64,000 nt of DNA from Chara braunii (Eukaryota > Streptophyta > Charophyceae > Charales > Characeae), in NCBI GenBank assembly GCA_003427395.1, contig BFEA01000006.1:3236854-3300853 (forward strand). Direction: 5' to 3'. The position numbers and the translations under genes were made by a program. The notes under the pieces were generated by a model. It was not told where the DNA came from and searched no databases. It saw nothing but the letters and a program-made list of their open reading frames with translations. Shown piece after piece: positions 1-11,720 of the stretch. Within the stretch, counting starts at the first letter, position 1, and every line of letters starts with the position of its first letter.

Positions 1-600
1 GACGGGCGAGCGCAGCTCCCAGGCGATGGCGACAACGGGCAGCGCGAGGAGCGAGGGCGAGTCGAGGACGAACGCAGGCAGCTGGAGGGAGGCCCCGTTT
101 CGACAGCCAATGCAGGCCGCCCAAGCCAGTCGTTGTTCAAACGGGGCCTGGGTTTTCCCTCCAAAAAACAAACGGCCCTCTAGCCGTCGATCATGGATGA
201 TCGACGGCCGAAGGGCCGTCACAAATTTGAAAAAAAAAACAGGCCTCACGGGCCCGACGCGCCGTTTTCTGGGCGTGGTCGGACCCGGAAGGCCCTGGGG
301 AGACATAATCTGGCCGATTCGTGGTCGAAAACCCCCCGCCAGCAAGGTGTGCTGGGGGGGCCCGGCCCCCAACTGGGCCGCCCGCCTGGCCAGGCCGCTT
401 GGGACCTCCCCTGGGCAGGCGCTGGTCGGCCGGGCGGCCCGGATCCGTACACACGAATTTTGGCCTCTGATGAACATTCAGGCCCGGCTTCACTTAGGGC
501 GGGCACTCGGCTTGCTGAAGGCCTCTGCCCAGAACATGTGTTTGCCCGAGAAGGCCCCTGTGAGGGCTCGTTCCTTGCACGATGATGAGAGAAACGAAAA
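1..600. other. GC-rich unassigned sequence
   Basis: Very GC-rich DNA with overlapping open frames on both strands. The predicted peptides are rich in Arg, Pro, Gly and Ala and show no recognisable domain, which is what GC-rich non-coding DNA produces. It may be the end of another repeat cut by the window edge. I see no second copy of it here. Confidence 0.4.
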
Positions 601-778
601 ATATAATTGAACTGCAAAAAAAAATTTGCAAGTTCAGGTAATTCCGAATTTAGAAAAAATAAAATTCGGAAGAATTCAGATGAGAGTATGCACAGCAAAT
701 CTCGATTTTGCCATCTTGGGATATAGAATCCTAAAACTAAATTGCAAGGAGAGATTGTCCGAGAAAAAAATAAAATTT
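601..778. other. AT-rich flank of the LINE
   Basis: AT-rich DNA without a gene. Its composition matches 10,734-10,783 on the other side of the LINE, and joining the two sides gives a continuous AT-rich sequence. This suggests one host (or older repeat) region split by the LINE. Confidence 0.4.
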
Positions 779-787
779 CGGAATATT
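779..787. repeat. Possible left target-site duplication of the LINE
   Basis: CGGAATATT here recurs at 10,725-10,733, just after the oligo-A tract that ends the LINE. A 9-bp direct repeat bracketing an A-tailed element fits target-primed reverse transcription, but 9 bp can match by chance in AT-rich DNA. Confidence 0.4.
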
Positions 788-925
788 AAAGTAACTCGGT
801 TGCGCTTCGTGTACGCGCGGTAAACCATCGGCGCTGGACTGCAGGGCGTCACGGGCTGACGCTCAAACGCGGCCCGACCTCTGGACAAGAGGTTCCACGT
901 CAGACTCCATAGCCCCCACGGTCCT

Positions 926-1425
926 GACACGTGGTATTCTGAGGCGTATCGGTGGGTTCGGAGTGGAGAAAGCCTTTGAGGGCACCGAAGTGCACGGGGC
1001 GAGGTGACACGGGACGACCACGACACAAGAAAGATTGGAGAAAGGCGAGGCGACTACGGTGCGATACGTGGAGGGGACGGAGCGGAATCACCACGACGGA
1101 CAGCATAGCCACCACGTGTTTGACACGTGGCTGTCTGAGGCGTATCGGGGTGAGGAGAGAAGGAAACTCTCGAGGGCACCGGAGTACACAGGGCCGGATG
1201 ATATGAGACGGCCACGACACAGGAAGGTACCACAGGACAGATTGGAGACAGGGGAGCTGTGACACGTGGAGGGGATGGGCACGACACATGAAGATACCAC
1301 GGGACAGATTGGAGGCAGGCGAGGTGTGACACGTGGAGGGGACGGAGCAGGAGAAACCACAAAGTTAGTGAAGGTACAACAGAGGACAAAAACCGATAAC
1401 GAGGCAGGCGAGACACGACACGTGG
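926..1425 (+). promoter_or_regulatory. Tandem repeats carrying five GACACGTGG (G-box) sites
   Basis: GACACGTGG occurs at 926-934, 1,122-1,130, 1,261-1,269, 1,328-1,336 and 1,417-1,425, with a related TACGTGG near 1,063 and an extra CACGTG at 1,113. A repeat of about 196 bp (GAGGCGTATC at 941 and 1,137) and one of 67 bp (CACGACAC at 1,213 and 1,280) carry them. ACACGTGG is the plant G-box/ABRE core bound by bZIP and bHLH factors. LINEs use internal 5' promoters, so this is a candidate promoter array. Function is inferred. Confidence 0.5.
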
Positions 1426-1792
1426 AGGGGAAGGTGTAGCTGAGAAAGAAAGGAGGCTCATCTAAAGGTACTCTGGACACAGGGTCTATAAGGACCGATC
1501 AACGATCAGGTGCGGCCCAAGTATCTTCCCATCTCCCACAACCGGGCTTCCCCCCCCGCCCAGGGCTTCCCTCCCCGCCCACCGAGCCAGCCAAACAGAC
1601 TGTCCTGACACCAATCGAGATACTAATCGAAAAATCTCAAAAACAGAAACTCAGTAATCTGGAAACACAAGGAATAACGAATCAGCGGTAAACTAAAATA
1701 CCCTTGGTGAGCTACGGTCAACAGGTCTTCACAAGCTGGACCCAAAGAAAACAGAACAGTTTGGTGGGCCTCAGTCAACAGGCCTTCATAGT

Positions 1793-3475
1793 TTGACCGA
1801 TGGACAAAAGTCTGGGAAGGACGAGAGTATGCTCTTCTTCCAAGGGGCCATGAGACCTACTTGGGGCACACGGGCACCCAACTCCCCGTACAAACGCCCG
1901 CGCTCCACCCCATCGCCCGCACCTACCAACCCAACCTCTTCTAAGGAGAAGACAGCCTGGCTGGACCCAGGGATGCTAACAAAGACCGCATTGGCGGCAT
2001 CCTCCTCATCACAGCACCAGGGAATGGAAAAGGGAGGGTATGAAGGGTCAAAGAGGCAAGACAAGGTCGAAGGAACCGAGCGCGGTGGGAGAAGCGAGAA
2101 GGACGATATAGAGATGGGGGACACAAAAAAGGAAGACACGGAAATGGGGGAAACTGACGAGAAGGAGATTCTGACTGAGGAAGAAAAGGCAGAAAAAAGG
2201 AGAAGAAAAAAAACAACAACGGCTGCGAAAGGGGAGAAAAAAGAGACAACGGCAAAGGGTGAGGAAACACCCTCATGGGCACAGCGGGTCAGGGAAACGA
2301 TGCAGGAAAAAACTCTGAACATAAAACGACCCGTGCCCGGTTCGCAGCCAGAGGAAACAGAGGATCTGAGGGTTGCATTGAAAAGTCTCTCCGCCGCGAA
2401 ATCTTATTTTCTTACCCTTTTCCTCCTCCCCTCGGAAAGCCAAGTGGTGGATCAGGGAGGAAGGAAGACGATGATGAGAACTTAACCGGCGGAAAAACTT
2501 GAGGACAGGGACAACGCATACATAAAGCATGCGAGCAACTGGGTCTTCCAGGGCGACGTGGCACAGAAATCGGTAAACGACAAAATAAAGTGGATATACA
2601 AAAAGCTAGAAGAATTGAAAGGAAACCCTGATGCTGTTCGCAAATTTTTCCTTATACAGCCCTTGTCGTCGACAGTTTTCACGGTCCTGAGTCTATTCAC
2701 ACAGAACAAACAACGGATCGACGGATGGAGAAGTGTCAGATGGGAAAGATCCGAGGTACGTATATTTCCATGGCAACCGGAAAAACTTTCCCCGGAGGAA
2801 AAACGAGAACAAATGATGGACTACTTCTGGGTAGAACTGCGGCACATCCTGGTGGAGGTGCAGGCCACTTTCATACACGACCTGGCGCAGCAATACACAA
2901 TTGTAGACTTCATCGACCCGTTGCCAGCACATGTTGCAAAAAGAGACGACTATGTCATGCTTGCCCTTGACCTGCCGAAAGATCAACCCTTCTCCATCGA
3001 CGACATCATCCCCTTCCGAATAGGGGGGAAACTTCACCAAATCCACACTGCGCACAAGTTCCGTCCCTGGTGCTTTAACAGACGGCCGACTGCGGGGAAG
3101 CTCCAGCACGATCTCCACAGGTCAAATAGATGGCATACTGTGGATACAGGGCACGAGGGCTGGGTGTACCTCGACGAGCTAGACTCGAAGGGGCAGACAA
3201 AGGGATGGACTTGGGAAGGAAGGGGGGATCAATGTTGGGCTACTAAGCCGCCAAATGAATGGGCACCCGGGCACATATCGAAGCCCCAGGATCGAACTGC
3301 ACCCCCCCTGAAAATTAAAAGTCCTACGAATCAACATCCACAACCACAGCCAAGTAATACACAGAAAAAACAGCAACAGTTGGTAAAAGGCCCGGCTACA
3401 GAGGACTACCAACCCGGTGGGGACCGACAGCAGATGCAGCAAGGGGGGGGAGGGGGTGGAAATGGCAGATCTTGA
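1793..3475 (+). pseudogene. LINE ORF1 (gag-like), internal stop
   Basis: One frame runs from the ATG at 1,793 to 3,475 and is interrupted only by a TAA at 2,483-2,485. The first part is charged and Lys/Glu-rich (around 2,090-2,260). The second part, from about 2,558, is a globular segment with WIYKKLEELKG near its start and a tail rich in Gln, Pro and Gly ending in a poly-Gly run. A stretch beginning WCFN with a following His may be a decayed zinc knuckle, but the Cys/His spacing is not intact. ORF1 proteins of L1-like elements bind element RNA. I identify it by position rather than by a clear domain. The sequence around 2,400-2,500 may also hide compensating frameshifts. Confidence 0.5.
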
Positions 3476-3950
3476 AAAGGAAAGAGCCAGAACGGGAAGA
3501 AACCATCAATGACAGATCCCGACAGTCACGGCAGGATCGGCGGACGGAGGACCCAGAGCAACGTTATGAGTACTGACCACACTTAGGGACTGATGGAGAG
3601 GCCACTGGGCCGTCAATTTGAGGTTTGGCGGTTAGCATCCCAAGGGACATGGAAAGAGAGCGGTCCTGAATGTATCATCTACGTCCATGTAACCACCTCA
3701 CGGAGTATATCTTGCGTCTAAAGCTTTCATAATATAATATCCGATTTCGAAACTGGGAAATTCCGCTAACGCGCCTCAATCGACACCAGAGAAAGAGGTA
3801 GGCTAGCCAAGCTATATATACGTTGGATAGGAAGAGGATTCTCTAATAAGCCCCACTTAATTGGAGACTTAGGATTTATGTAATACTTGTGAATTGAAAT
3901 ATGAGTAGAATGTATTTAAACGTTCAAGCGGATTACTGGGGCAAAATTCC
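3476..3950 (+). other. Spacer between LINE ORFs
   Basis: About 475 bp without a supportable gene between ORF1 and the next ORF. It contains a TATATATA stretch near 3,814. A short frame starting at 3,901 overlaps the next ORF out of frame and is not convincing as a gene. Confidence 0.4.
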
Positions 3951-5642
3951 TTGGACTTCAGTCGAGAGTTTTATCTTCAGATTCCAGACCAGGATTTACA
4001 AGGCCCCCAGCAGAAAAAGGTCACCTCCGATAAAGACCCCCTCGAGAAAGCCTTCGGCTCAGACCCGATGGAAGTGGAGGTGATCCCGGGTGCCCCCCCG
4101 CCGCCAATTCCCCCCGAGGTAGTGATGGAAGACGCGACAGACATCCAGGGGCAACAGGATGACAGTGAAAGGGGCACGCCAGCCAACAGTCAGGGGGACA
4201 GCCTGAAGGAGCTAGCTGATTGGCTGATGGACAATCTCCAGTTAAAATTTCAGAGCAAAGACGATGAATTTCGGGACACCACGTACCTGTCCCTCATTCC
4301 CCTTCTTGAAAGCAGTGACAGTCTCCAGCTGGCCCTGTTGAACGGCCTGCCGGAAGGGGTTAACTGGCCTGACATATGCCAAAAATTGCTCACTATAGTT
4401 CTAGATCGCTTCCAACCCCATGACACCGGCGACAGACAAGGGGATGACCGGACCAGCCCCCAGCCAGAAAGTACGGAGGGTCTGGGGGGAGGAGGAAGCA
4501 CCCCAAAAAATAACCCGGCCACCTCTCTCCCCATAGATGAGATTAAGAACCAGGGGGGTGGGGAAAACCCCCGGAAATCAGAAAATGAGGGGAATACAGC
4601 AAAAGAAACAAGGGGAACTGAGCAGGTGGGCAGGGCGAGCGAAGGCCAAAAAAAGGGGGGGGAGATGTCCTCGAAACCCAACGGAAGAGAGATGGGTGAA
4701 AGGGCCCAGAAAGACACCTCCCCGGAAAAGGAGGCAGGAGACGGACAGGGAGAGAAGGAAGGAAGGGAGAATATAGCCGGGCATATCCAAGGGAAGGGGG
4801 GGAAGAGCCAGGGAATGGCAGACACAGCAAACAGTGGATTGAAGAACAGACAAGAGGAGGAGTCTAACCAAGGAAATGGGGGGAAGAGCCAGGGAAGGGC
4901 GGACACAGCACACAATGGTTTGAGGAACAGACAAGACGAGGATGGGGAAGAAGATGGCGCACAGCGAAAGGGGGAGGATGGTGCAGCAAGGAAGGGTTCA
5001 GACAGCGAAGAAGAAGGATTGTGCCTGGCACTGGCTGCATGGCAACCGGAAGTGGCCACACCGCATAAATCAGAGAAAATGTACACCTCAGCGGCCTCAC
5101 CACCCCCTGATCTGGACTTCACCAGCAAACGCCTGAAAATCCGCCACCTCTTAGACAAGGGCGGGACAACGCCTCCATTAGAAAAAGGCCTCATTTTCTT
5201 ACCAGTCAGACGCAAGGATGACTCCTGGGAGATTGGCCTCTCAATATTGCCAGAGGCGGCCCATGGGGAAATCACCCTGAAAGGCCAATCGACCTTCCTG
5301 CTCTCCCTCACAGCGTGGGGGGGTGGCCTGACACTCCTAAAATCAGACATCGCTCAATTGACTAAAGACCGCTTGCCGAAAGGTGTTGTTGCATCCCTGG
5401 TCATCTCGTACGGAGAGCATAGGCTGTCTGCTCAGGATGTCTATTTGAAATATGAACAGGCGAAGGTGGAGGGACTCCGCTGGCTCACTCTCGAGATGCT
5501 GAACGATCTACAGCTACTGAAGATCAAGGCCAGTGACCCCTGGTCAAAAGAGAACATCAGATCCCTCCTATCCAAACTGCTAAAAAATCACACCCTGCAG
5601 ACAGGTGGCCCGCTGGACACAGAACGGTGGCTGCCGCTGTAG
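3951..5642 (+). CDS. LINE second ORF, 563 aa, unknown function
   Basis: An uninterrupted 563-codon ORF ends 42 bp before the endonuclease ORF. The N-terminal third is Pro- and Asp/Glu-rich. The middle (about residues 170-360) is a low-complexity Glu/Gly/Lys/Arg region holding two 27-residue repeats, with an 81-bp DNA period (GGAAGAGCCA at 4,801 and 4,882). The C-terminal about 190 residues look globular, for example LIFLPVRRKDDSWEIGLSI. I see no zinc knuckle, RRM or enzyme motif. It is intact although the neighbouring ORFs are broken, which could be chance or a recent parent. It may be a second structural protein or an N-terminal extension of ORF2. Confidence 0.55.
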   Translation: MDFSREFYLQIPDQDLQGPQQKKVTSDKDPLEKAFGSDPMEVEVIPGAPPPPIPPEVVMEDATDIQGQQDDSERGTPANSQGDSLKELADWLMDNLQLKFQSKDDEFRDTTYLSLIPLLESSDSLQLALLNGLPEGVNWPDICQKLLTIVLDRFQPHDTGDRQGDDRTSPQPESTEGLGGGGSTPKNNPATSLPIDEIKNQGGGENPRKSENEGNTAKETRGTEQVGRASEGQKKGGEMSSKPNGREMGERAQKDTSPEKEAGDGQGEKEGRENIAGHIQGKGGKSQGMADTANSGLKNRQEEESNQGNGGKSQGRADTAHNGLRNRQDEDGEEDGAQRKGEDGAARKGSDSEEEGLCLALAAWQPEVATPHKSEKMYTSAASPPPDLDFTSKRLKIRHLLDKGGTTPPLEKGLIFLPVRRKDDSWEIGLSILPEAAHGEITLKGQSTFLLSLTAWGGGLTLLKSDIAQLTKDRLPKGVVASLVISYGEHRLSAQDVYLKYEQAKVEGLRWLTLEMLNDLQLLKIKASDPWSKENIRSLLSKLLKNHTLQTGGPLDTERWLPL

Positions 5643-5683
5643 AAAAATGATGATAACAACACTGCAGATACCAGAAGGACTGA

Positions 5684-8600
5684 ATGAATGTTATAGACAC
5701 ATTATATAACAAAGATAAATACTGGAAACTCACTAAACGAACCACTGACTTGGACCTCTGCTCACTGAACGTGAATGGACTGGTATCAGCAAAACCCACC
5801 AAACGTAGTGCGATCATGGAACTCTTGAAAAGGGCAGAGGGAAGGGAGTGGCCTGATATCATATGCCTACAGGAAACGCATCTGGCGGACTTCCCTGAGC
5901 ACAATCACGTCCACAAAGAGATCTGGCCACATCAAGCTTTCCGGGCCCATGCCCCAAAACCGGGCAGCGGAGGAACTGCCATCTGGCTACCCCCGGGCTC
6001 CAGAGTGGATCCCATCAATTGGGAAGTGGACAAGGAAGAAGGGAGATGGGTGTATATTCTTGCGATGCTGGAAACAGAGGTGGTGAGCGTGCTCAACGTT
6101 TATGGCCCCAACGACCCTAGAGAGCGGCAGATCTTTTACGAAAACCTCAAGACAAAATTGCCGGTGGGTATTCCGGTAATATTGGCAGAAATTTCAACGC
6201 CGCCCCGGATCGTTGGTTGGATAGATGGAAGATCCCTTCCCCGTGCCCCTTCTACGTAGAAAATGACGAAAGGGTCATAGCAGACTTAACCCAGAACCTT
6301 CACCTCGTGGATTCCTTCAGGCAGGCCTTCCCCACTAGGCGGGACTATACCTGCTTTCGGAAAAATCAGTCACAAAACACATCCAAATCACGCATCGACT
6401 TAATTCTAATCTCAAAGGAGCTACAAGGGGCGCTACAAATAGCAGAAATATTTCCCCGCAGTCCTCACCCAGGGCTGGATCACGCAATGTGTCTGGCCCT
6501 CTTTTCATTCCGGAAGAAGCCCGACCAAGGAAAAGGCTTTTATAAACTCGACACATCACTATTAGCCCTGGACCACTTTAAAAACTATCTAAAAGAAGTC
6601 TGGGCCTTTTGGCGCCAGCAAAAAGCCTTGATTCAGGACGACATTGTATGGTTCAACAACGGCCTGGCATTTCTGGGCCGCAAGTGCAATGAATACTCAA
6701 GATTGTTCGCTATAAAACGAAATGCAGAGGAAATAGATCTCCAACACAAATTAAAACAACTCCAACAGCAGGAAGACGACATGACTGACGCCACGAGACT
6801 ATCAGAACTGGCCGACGAGATCAAGACTTTGGAAACCCGCATCCTGGAGCAAATGGAACATAGATGGCAAGGTGTCAAGATCCGCGGGAAACTTCACAAA
6901 CACAACCTGGAAGCAACTATGGACACCAGATTTTTCGCAATGGCTAAGGCAAAGCTTGGACGATCTACGATAGAAGCCTTGGAGGACCCGAAGGTGCATC
7001 AGGGCTCGTTGTTGACATCCACAGCAGCCTGCACCAAAATAGCAAGGGATTTCTTTTAGGATCTTTTCAAATCAGAGTTTGGGACCCAACATGAGGAACA
7101 GAGAATGAAGGACATCGATGAGTTCCTGCTCCCCCTTACCCAAACGCTGACAGACCAACAACAAGAATTGTTAGAACAACCACTTACAAAAGAAGAAGTG
7201 TCGACAGCACTGATGCTTATGGAGGAGGAGAAAACCCCGGGCATAGACGGTCTACCAAAAGAGTTTTGGGAGGCAATGTGGGCGGACCTCTCACAGGACC
7301 TAATGGATTTCTACAAAACAATGTGGGAGACCGGGAGCACGGGAGAATTTGTAAGGCAGGGAGTCTTAACCCTCCTATACAAGAAAGGCGCAAAGATAAA
7401 TAAAAGGTCTACAGGCCAATCACACTCCTCACTGTGGTCTACAAGATGGTAGCCAAAGCACTAGCAAACAGGCTGACCAAAGTGCTGGAAGATATTATAC
7501 ACCCAAACCAGACAGGCTTCATCAAGAGCAGGAACATCCAGGACAAAATCCTTTTAGTCAACGAGGTGATCAAACTAACAAGACAATCCAAACAAAACGC
7601 GACAATCATCTTCATTGATTTTGAGAAAGCCTACGATCACGTGGACTGGATGTTCCTAGATAAATGCCTGGAAAAATTCAATTTCGGACCCGCCTTTAGA
7701 AGATGGGTGCAAATCCTGCATCGAAACGCAACAACCAGGGTCATGGTCAATGGTAACCTGGCTCCACCAATCACTTTGCAGAGATCGGTGAGACAGGGAG
7801 ACCCACTGGCTCCTTTCCTGTTTGTTATAATAATGGAAGCGCTAACAGCAAACTTAAGAACACACAAGGACATACAAAAAATACAGCTCTCCTCAATCCC
7901 GAAAGAAGCTATCCCGGTGTACTCCATGTTTGCTGATGACCTGACCCTTATGGTTGATGCCACCCAAACATCGATGGAAGAAATTCAGCAAATGATGGAT
8001 CGTTTCTGCACTCTGTCTGACATGAGATTCAACTGGGGCAACAAAACCCTTGGCTGGTGGATTCATCATCAAGGTGTACGCCCCCCAGAACAACCAACGA
8101 TGAGGTGGCTACCCTTGGAAGCCCCGATTAGGGTACTGGGAGTCTCCTTGACTGCAGAAGGAAGACCAACAATAAATAATGAATGGATTGCTAGCCCCCC
8201 CTGGAAAAATTGGCACAATGGAAAAACAAACACACTTCGCTAGTAGGGAGATCCTTGGTGATCAACAACGTAGTGCTGGCCACTCTCTGGTATAGGTCAG
8301 CCATTTGGGGACTAGACAAAGACATTTTGCGTCCCCTCCAGCGACAGATAGCGGCCTTTTTATGGCGGGGAGATCATGAGAAACAGAAGGTGATCAATAG
8401 AGTGGCCTGACAATCGATTACACAACCCAAAGCAAAAGGAGGGTTGGGTCTAATTGATCCTACGACACAAGTCAAGGGACTGGCCATGCAATGGCTCAAG
8501 CGCCTACTCTTTAGCCCACAAATCCCTTGGAGAGATATGGCTTTGGAACAGATTTCAAGGCTAGCTCCAGAGACCCCGGCCCATATCAACCCAATCACAT

Positions 8601-9811
8601 GGATTGAAAACAGAGATTGGACAATCTCGCGGCGACCGTCTCAGCGAGAATCCCCCTCCGCCATCTCGTCAAGGGAAGAGGCAAGAAGAGGACTGCATAA
8701 GGACCCCTTCTGGCCAACCCTCTTGCGAGTATGGAGGAGCCTCCCCTTGCCTGACAAGAGAGCACCGGAAAGATGGGAGGAAGTGGTCCGTCAACCGTTG
8801 TTTGGGAATAGGCGAATAACCGACTCCAATGGTCGGGTGCTACATTGCATGGACGCCCCTTGGAAAGGACGGATTAAGAAAGGAATTCTCAGAATCAATG
8901 ACATCTGGGACACGGATAGAAGGGAGTGGATCACGGAAGAGTGTCTCAGAAGGAAGCTGAGATACTGCCACAGACCAGAACAGGCGATGGAAAACCTGAT
9001 AGAATGCATCCTCCTAAGCTGGTGGAAGATCCTGAGAAAAGGAGCCGTGTTACAAGAGTCTGAGTGGGTAGCAATTCGGGGTTGTCAGGGGGAGGTCGGC
9101 AATGTGGTCGCCTGTGACAAGAAAGGACCAGTGGTAGTGGATACATTCAAGATCTGCAATGGCAATATCCTTCAAAAAGCTAACCCAGAACGGATACAGT
9201 ACCTCGAGAAGGACGACCTCTCTAGAATCAGGGTGTTGGAGAGAAAGACCAGATGGGTGGCATTCTTCCCAGACATGCCGATTCCCTATCTTCCCATAGA
9301 CCCGCTGGAATGGGAATGGACAAACACATGCAGTAGGGGCAGACCTAACACCAAAACTCTGCACAACCTAACAGTTAAAGCAACATACAGATTACTTCGC
9401 CCTAAAATTAATCTAAAGGACCAGGTGGAAGCTAGATGGATGAAACACTTAAACATCAGCAGAGCTTCACTGAACAATGTGAAATGGTTTCAGTTAACAA
9501 AAAAGAAACCGACAAGTCTAGCCTCCCTACAATGGCAGATCGAACACCGATGCCTGCCAACCAACAACTGGTTGATAGACAGAACTACTTTGGAACAGAG
9601 AGGTTTGGCACTCCCCTGGTGTAAACTCTGCTCCAACGCATTCCCATCCAGAAAGACATTGGAAACCATTGAACATATCTTTCTACAATGCCCAGGGGCG
9701 GTCTGGCTCTGGCGGTGGTGGGACAGAGTTTGGGATCAGTTGGAAACTGCAGCCCCCTGGCCCTGGGACTGGAAAGCCCTGCTGTTCGAAAGATGGTCAC
9801 CTGAACAATAG
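5684..9811 (+). pseudogene. LINE ORF2: APE endonuclease, reverse transcriptase, zf-RVT
   Basis: Domains in order. Endonuclease: CSLNVNGL and IICLQETH near 5,760-5,880, with SRIDLILIS and GLDHAMCLAL after a frameshift at about 6,200. Reverse transcriptase: KTPGIDGLPKEFWE at about 7,230, FIDFEKAYDHVDW at about 7,615, VRQGDPLAPFLF at about 7,790, and the catalytic FADDLTL at about 7,929. C-terminal zinc-binding domain: a CKLC pair followed by an EHIFLQC motif at about 9,625-9,690. Breaks seen: frameshifts near 6,200, 7,420 and 8,210, a TAG stop at 7,057-7,059 and a TGA at 8,408-8,410. The enzyme would nick target DNA and prime reverse transcription there. This copy cannot make it. Confidence 0.88.
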
Positions 9812-10709
9812 GACGACTTTACCTTAAACATGTTTCAACTGGGACGGCGGGCAGTAATGTGGGCACTTTGGAGACGCCGCTGCACGTATGAAATGGAAAA
9901 AGTGAGGCTGGAGGGGCCAGAATTTACAGAAAGCATTCAACAGCAGATACACACAAACATCAGAGCGAGATGGGAGGAAACTAAGCACAGATCAAGCACA
10001 TCCATACCATAAAGGAAATACAACGAAGGATACAGGACTTCTGCAAGAGCTGGCTCGGGGGGGAAACTGGAGGGAAGCTCGGGAGAGTGGAATGGACCGG
10101 GGAAATGGGGGGCAAAAAGGAAATGGGGACCGCAAGACAGTCAACAGAGACTACAAGCTTCTTTTCAACAACTGGACCACGCTGGATGACTCAATCCCAA
10201 TGCGGCCAAGCAGAGACTTCCCGGATTTCGTCCCCCTCCCTGCAAACAGCCTGGTAGGAGTCTCTTGGTATGGGGGAGAGTGAAAAGGGAGAGTGAAGAA
10301 AGAAAGGAAGAAGTAGTTGCAGGCGAGAGATGATTAGGGGATAGGGGATAGTAAATGACAGAGAGCTTGCCTAATGCTGTTATCGGTCGCGGGCTGAGGG
10401 GGTATGGGAGAGACGGAGGACAAAAGGCAAGGGAGTTCCCAATTCTTACTCATTATTGTCACCTTGTTATCTGAGCAGCAAGCCAAGAAAGGAGGGAGGG
10501 ACTAGCTTTCTCTGGTAGATGTCTGGCGCCCGATACAAAGGGTGAAGAGGTCTCCTCCCCACAAACACCTGCACAATTAATCCTCTGGACACCAGAGCAA
10601 TCAATGCTGGCAGGTGCTACAGTCAACTTGAAATCCCATCACTCACATCGCATTGTTCTTATTGTAAAGGGACGCTGGACTCGATTTCCAGCAGGTGATT
10701 CTCCCCACC
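9812..10709 (+). other. LINE 3' region
   Basis: Downstream of the RT ORF is a short open stretch (9,830-10,012, peptide with LGRRAVMWALWRRRC) that may be the displaced C-terminal end of ORF2. The rest is non-coding and purine-rich, up to the A tract at 10,710-10,720. No polyadenylation signal stands out. Confidence 0.4.
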
Positions 10710-10783
10710 AAAAAAAAAAAGTAACGGAATATTCGAAATTCCAAAACATAAAGGAAATCGAAATTTCCAGCTACTAATTAATG

Positions 10784-11705
10784 TGTGAGGCATAAGGCCT
10801 CGATATGCCCTCTAGGGCCTTATTTGCAATACAGTCGGCTGCCCTAAGTGAAGGCAGGCTCGACCGAGGCCTTTGGGTCACCACGCAACTGGGGAAATTT
10901 AGGCAGTTGCGCAGCGCCAGTTGGTTGCGAGCACCTAGGCCCAGGCTGCCTCTTACGAATGTAGCTAAGGGAGTCCCTGGTCCAGATTCGCAACATGGAC
11001 CGAACACAGGCCGCGGGCAGTTGGACACGGGCAACCACCACAGGCCCAGGGCCTGTTTTGTTTGGACTGGGGCGCAGCCTCTTTCGGCCTACCGGAAGCT
11101 TCTGGGCAAGGGCCCAGCGCAGCCAGGCTACACACAAGCAGGCAGGTCAATTCCATTTAGGAAAGTGCCTGCCCACGCATTCGGCATTTGGGCACTGGCT
11201 GCATGCTATGCAAGCACTGCTGCGCTAACGCTGGCCAGCGCTCACGAGCTCACGGTCAAGCTGGAAGGAGCAGGCAGCCATAGCCGAGCTGCGTTGCTGT
11301 ATGCTGGATGGGGCGCATGGTGGTCCTTGGGTGCATCTGGCAACTGCGAGTTGGGGATCGAGACACGAGAGACATACCTGGTGCTTGAGGCGAACGACAT
11401 TGGCCGAGATCTGCTCGTACTTCGGTGAGCTGTTGACATCATCAGCGGCATTGTAGACTAGGCTAGATAGGATCTGATCTGCCATCTGTAGTCTGGGTGT
11501 CGAGCGCCAGATAGGATATCGACATTCGTTCTTTGTTGATGATGATGAGACTAATCCAGCATTGTCAATTATGAGCTTTTGTTGTGCTCTTATTTGGTGG
11601 AACTCGTGATGCAATTCTGCTATTGGTTTGAGGTCACGACTATGTGGTCTCATGTGTATGATGCTGTTTGATTTCTGAAGTTCGCTATTGCTCATTTTTC
11701 TTGCA
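10784..11705 (+). repeat. 5' LTR of element B
   Basis: It begins TGTGAGGCATAAGG and ends TTGCA. It aligns along its length with 18,640-19,543, with scattered substitutions and a 13-14-bp insertion in the 3' copy (near 18,730). The substantial divergence points to an old insertion. About 33 bp at the 3' end of this LTR, just before the terminal CA, are missing from the 3' copy. Confidence 0.9.
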
Positions 11706-11708
11706 ATT

Positions 11709-11720
11709 TGGTATCGGAGT
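11709..11720 (+). other. Primer-binding site of element B
   Basis: TGGTATCGGAGT lies 3 nt after the 5' LTR. It resembles TGGTATCAGAGC, the usual plant site complementary to the 3' end of initiator Met-tRNA, with one internal A-to-G change also seen in element C. Confidence 0.75.

Larger units (their letters stand above)
788..10724 (+). mobile_element. Degenerate LINE (non-LTR retrotransposon), about 9.9 kb
   Basis: The order is a 5' region with tandem repeats, ORF1 (1,793-3,475), a second long ORF (3,951-5,642), an ORF2 encoding an AP-like endonuclease, reverse transcriptase and zinc-binding tail (5,684-9,811), a 3' region, and an 11-nt A tract at 10,710-10,720. No LTRs are present. APE-type endonuclease plus RT plus terminal zf-RVT is typical of plant L1-like elements. 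At least two premature stops and three frameshifts break ORF2, and ORF1 has an internal stop, so the copy is dead. Both ends are inferred from the 9-bp direct repeat and could be off. Confidence 0.8.

Noticed and set aside
26-698. Overlapping ORFs of 100-194 codons on both strands in the first 700 bp
   Set aside because: GC-rich DNA with frames open on both strands at once, low-complexity peptides and no domain.
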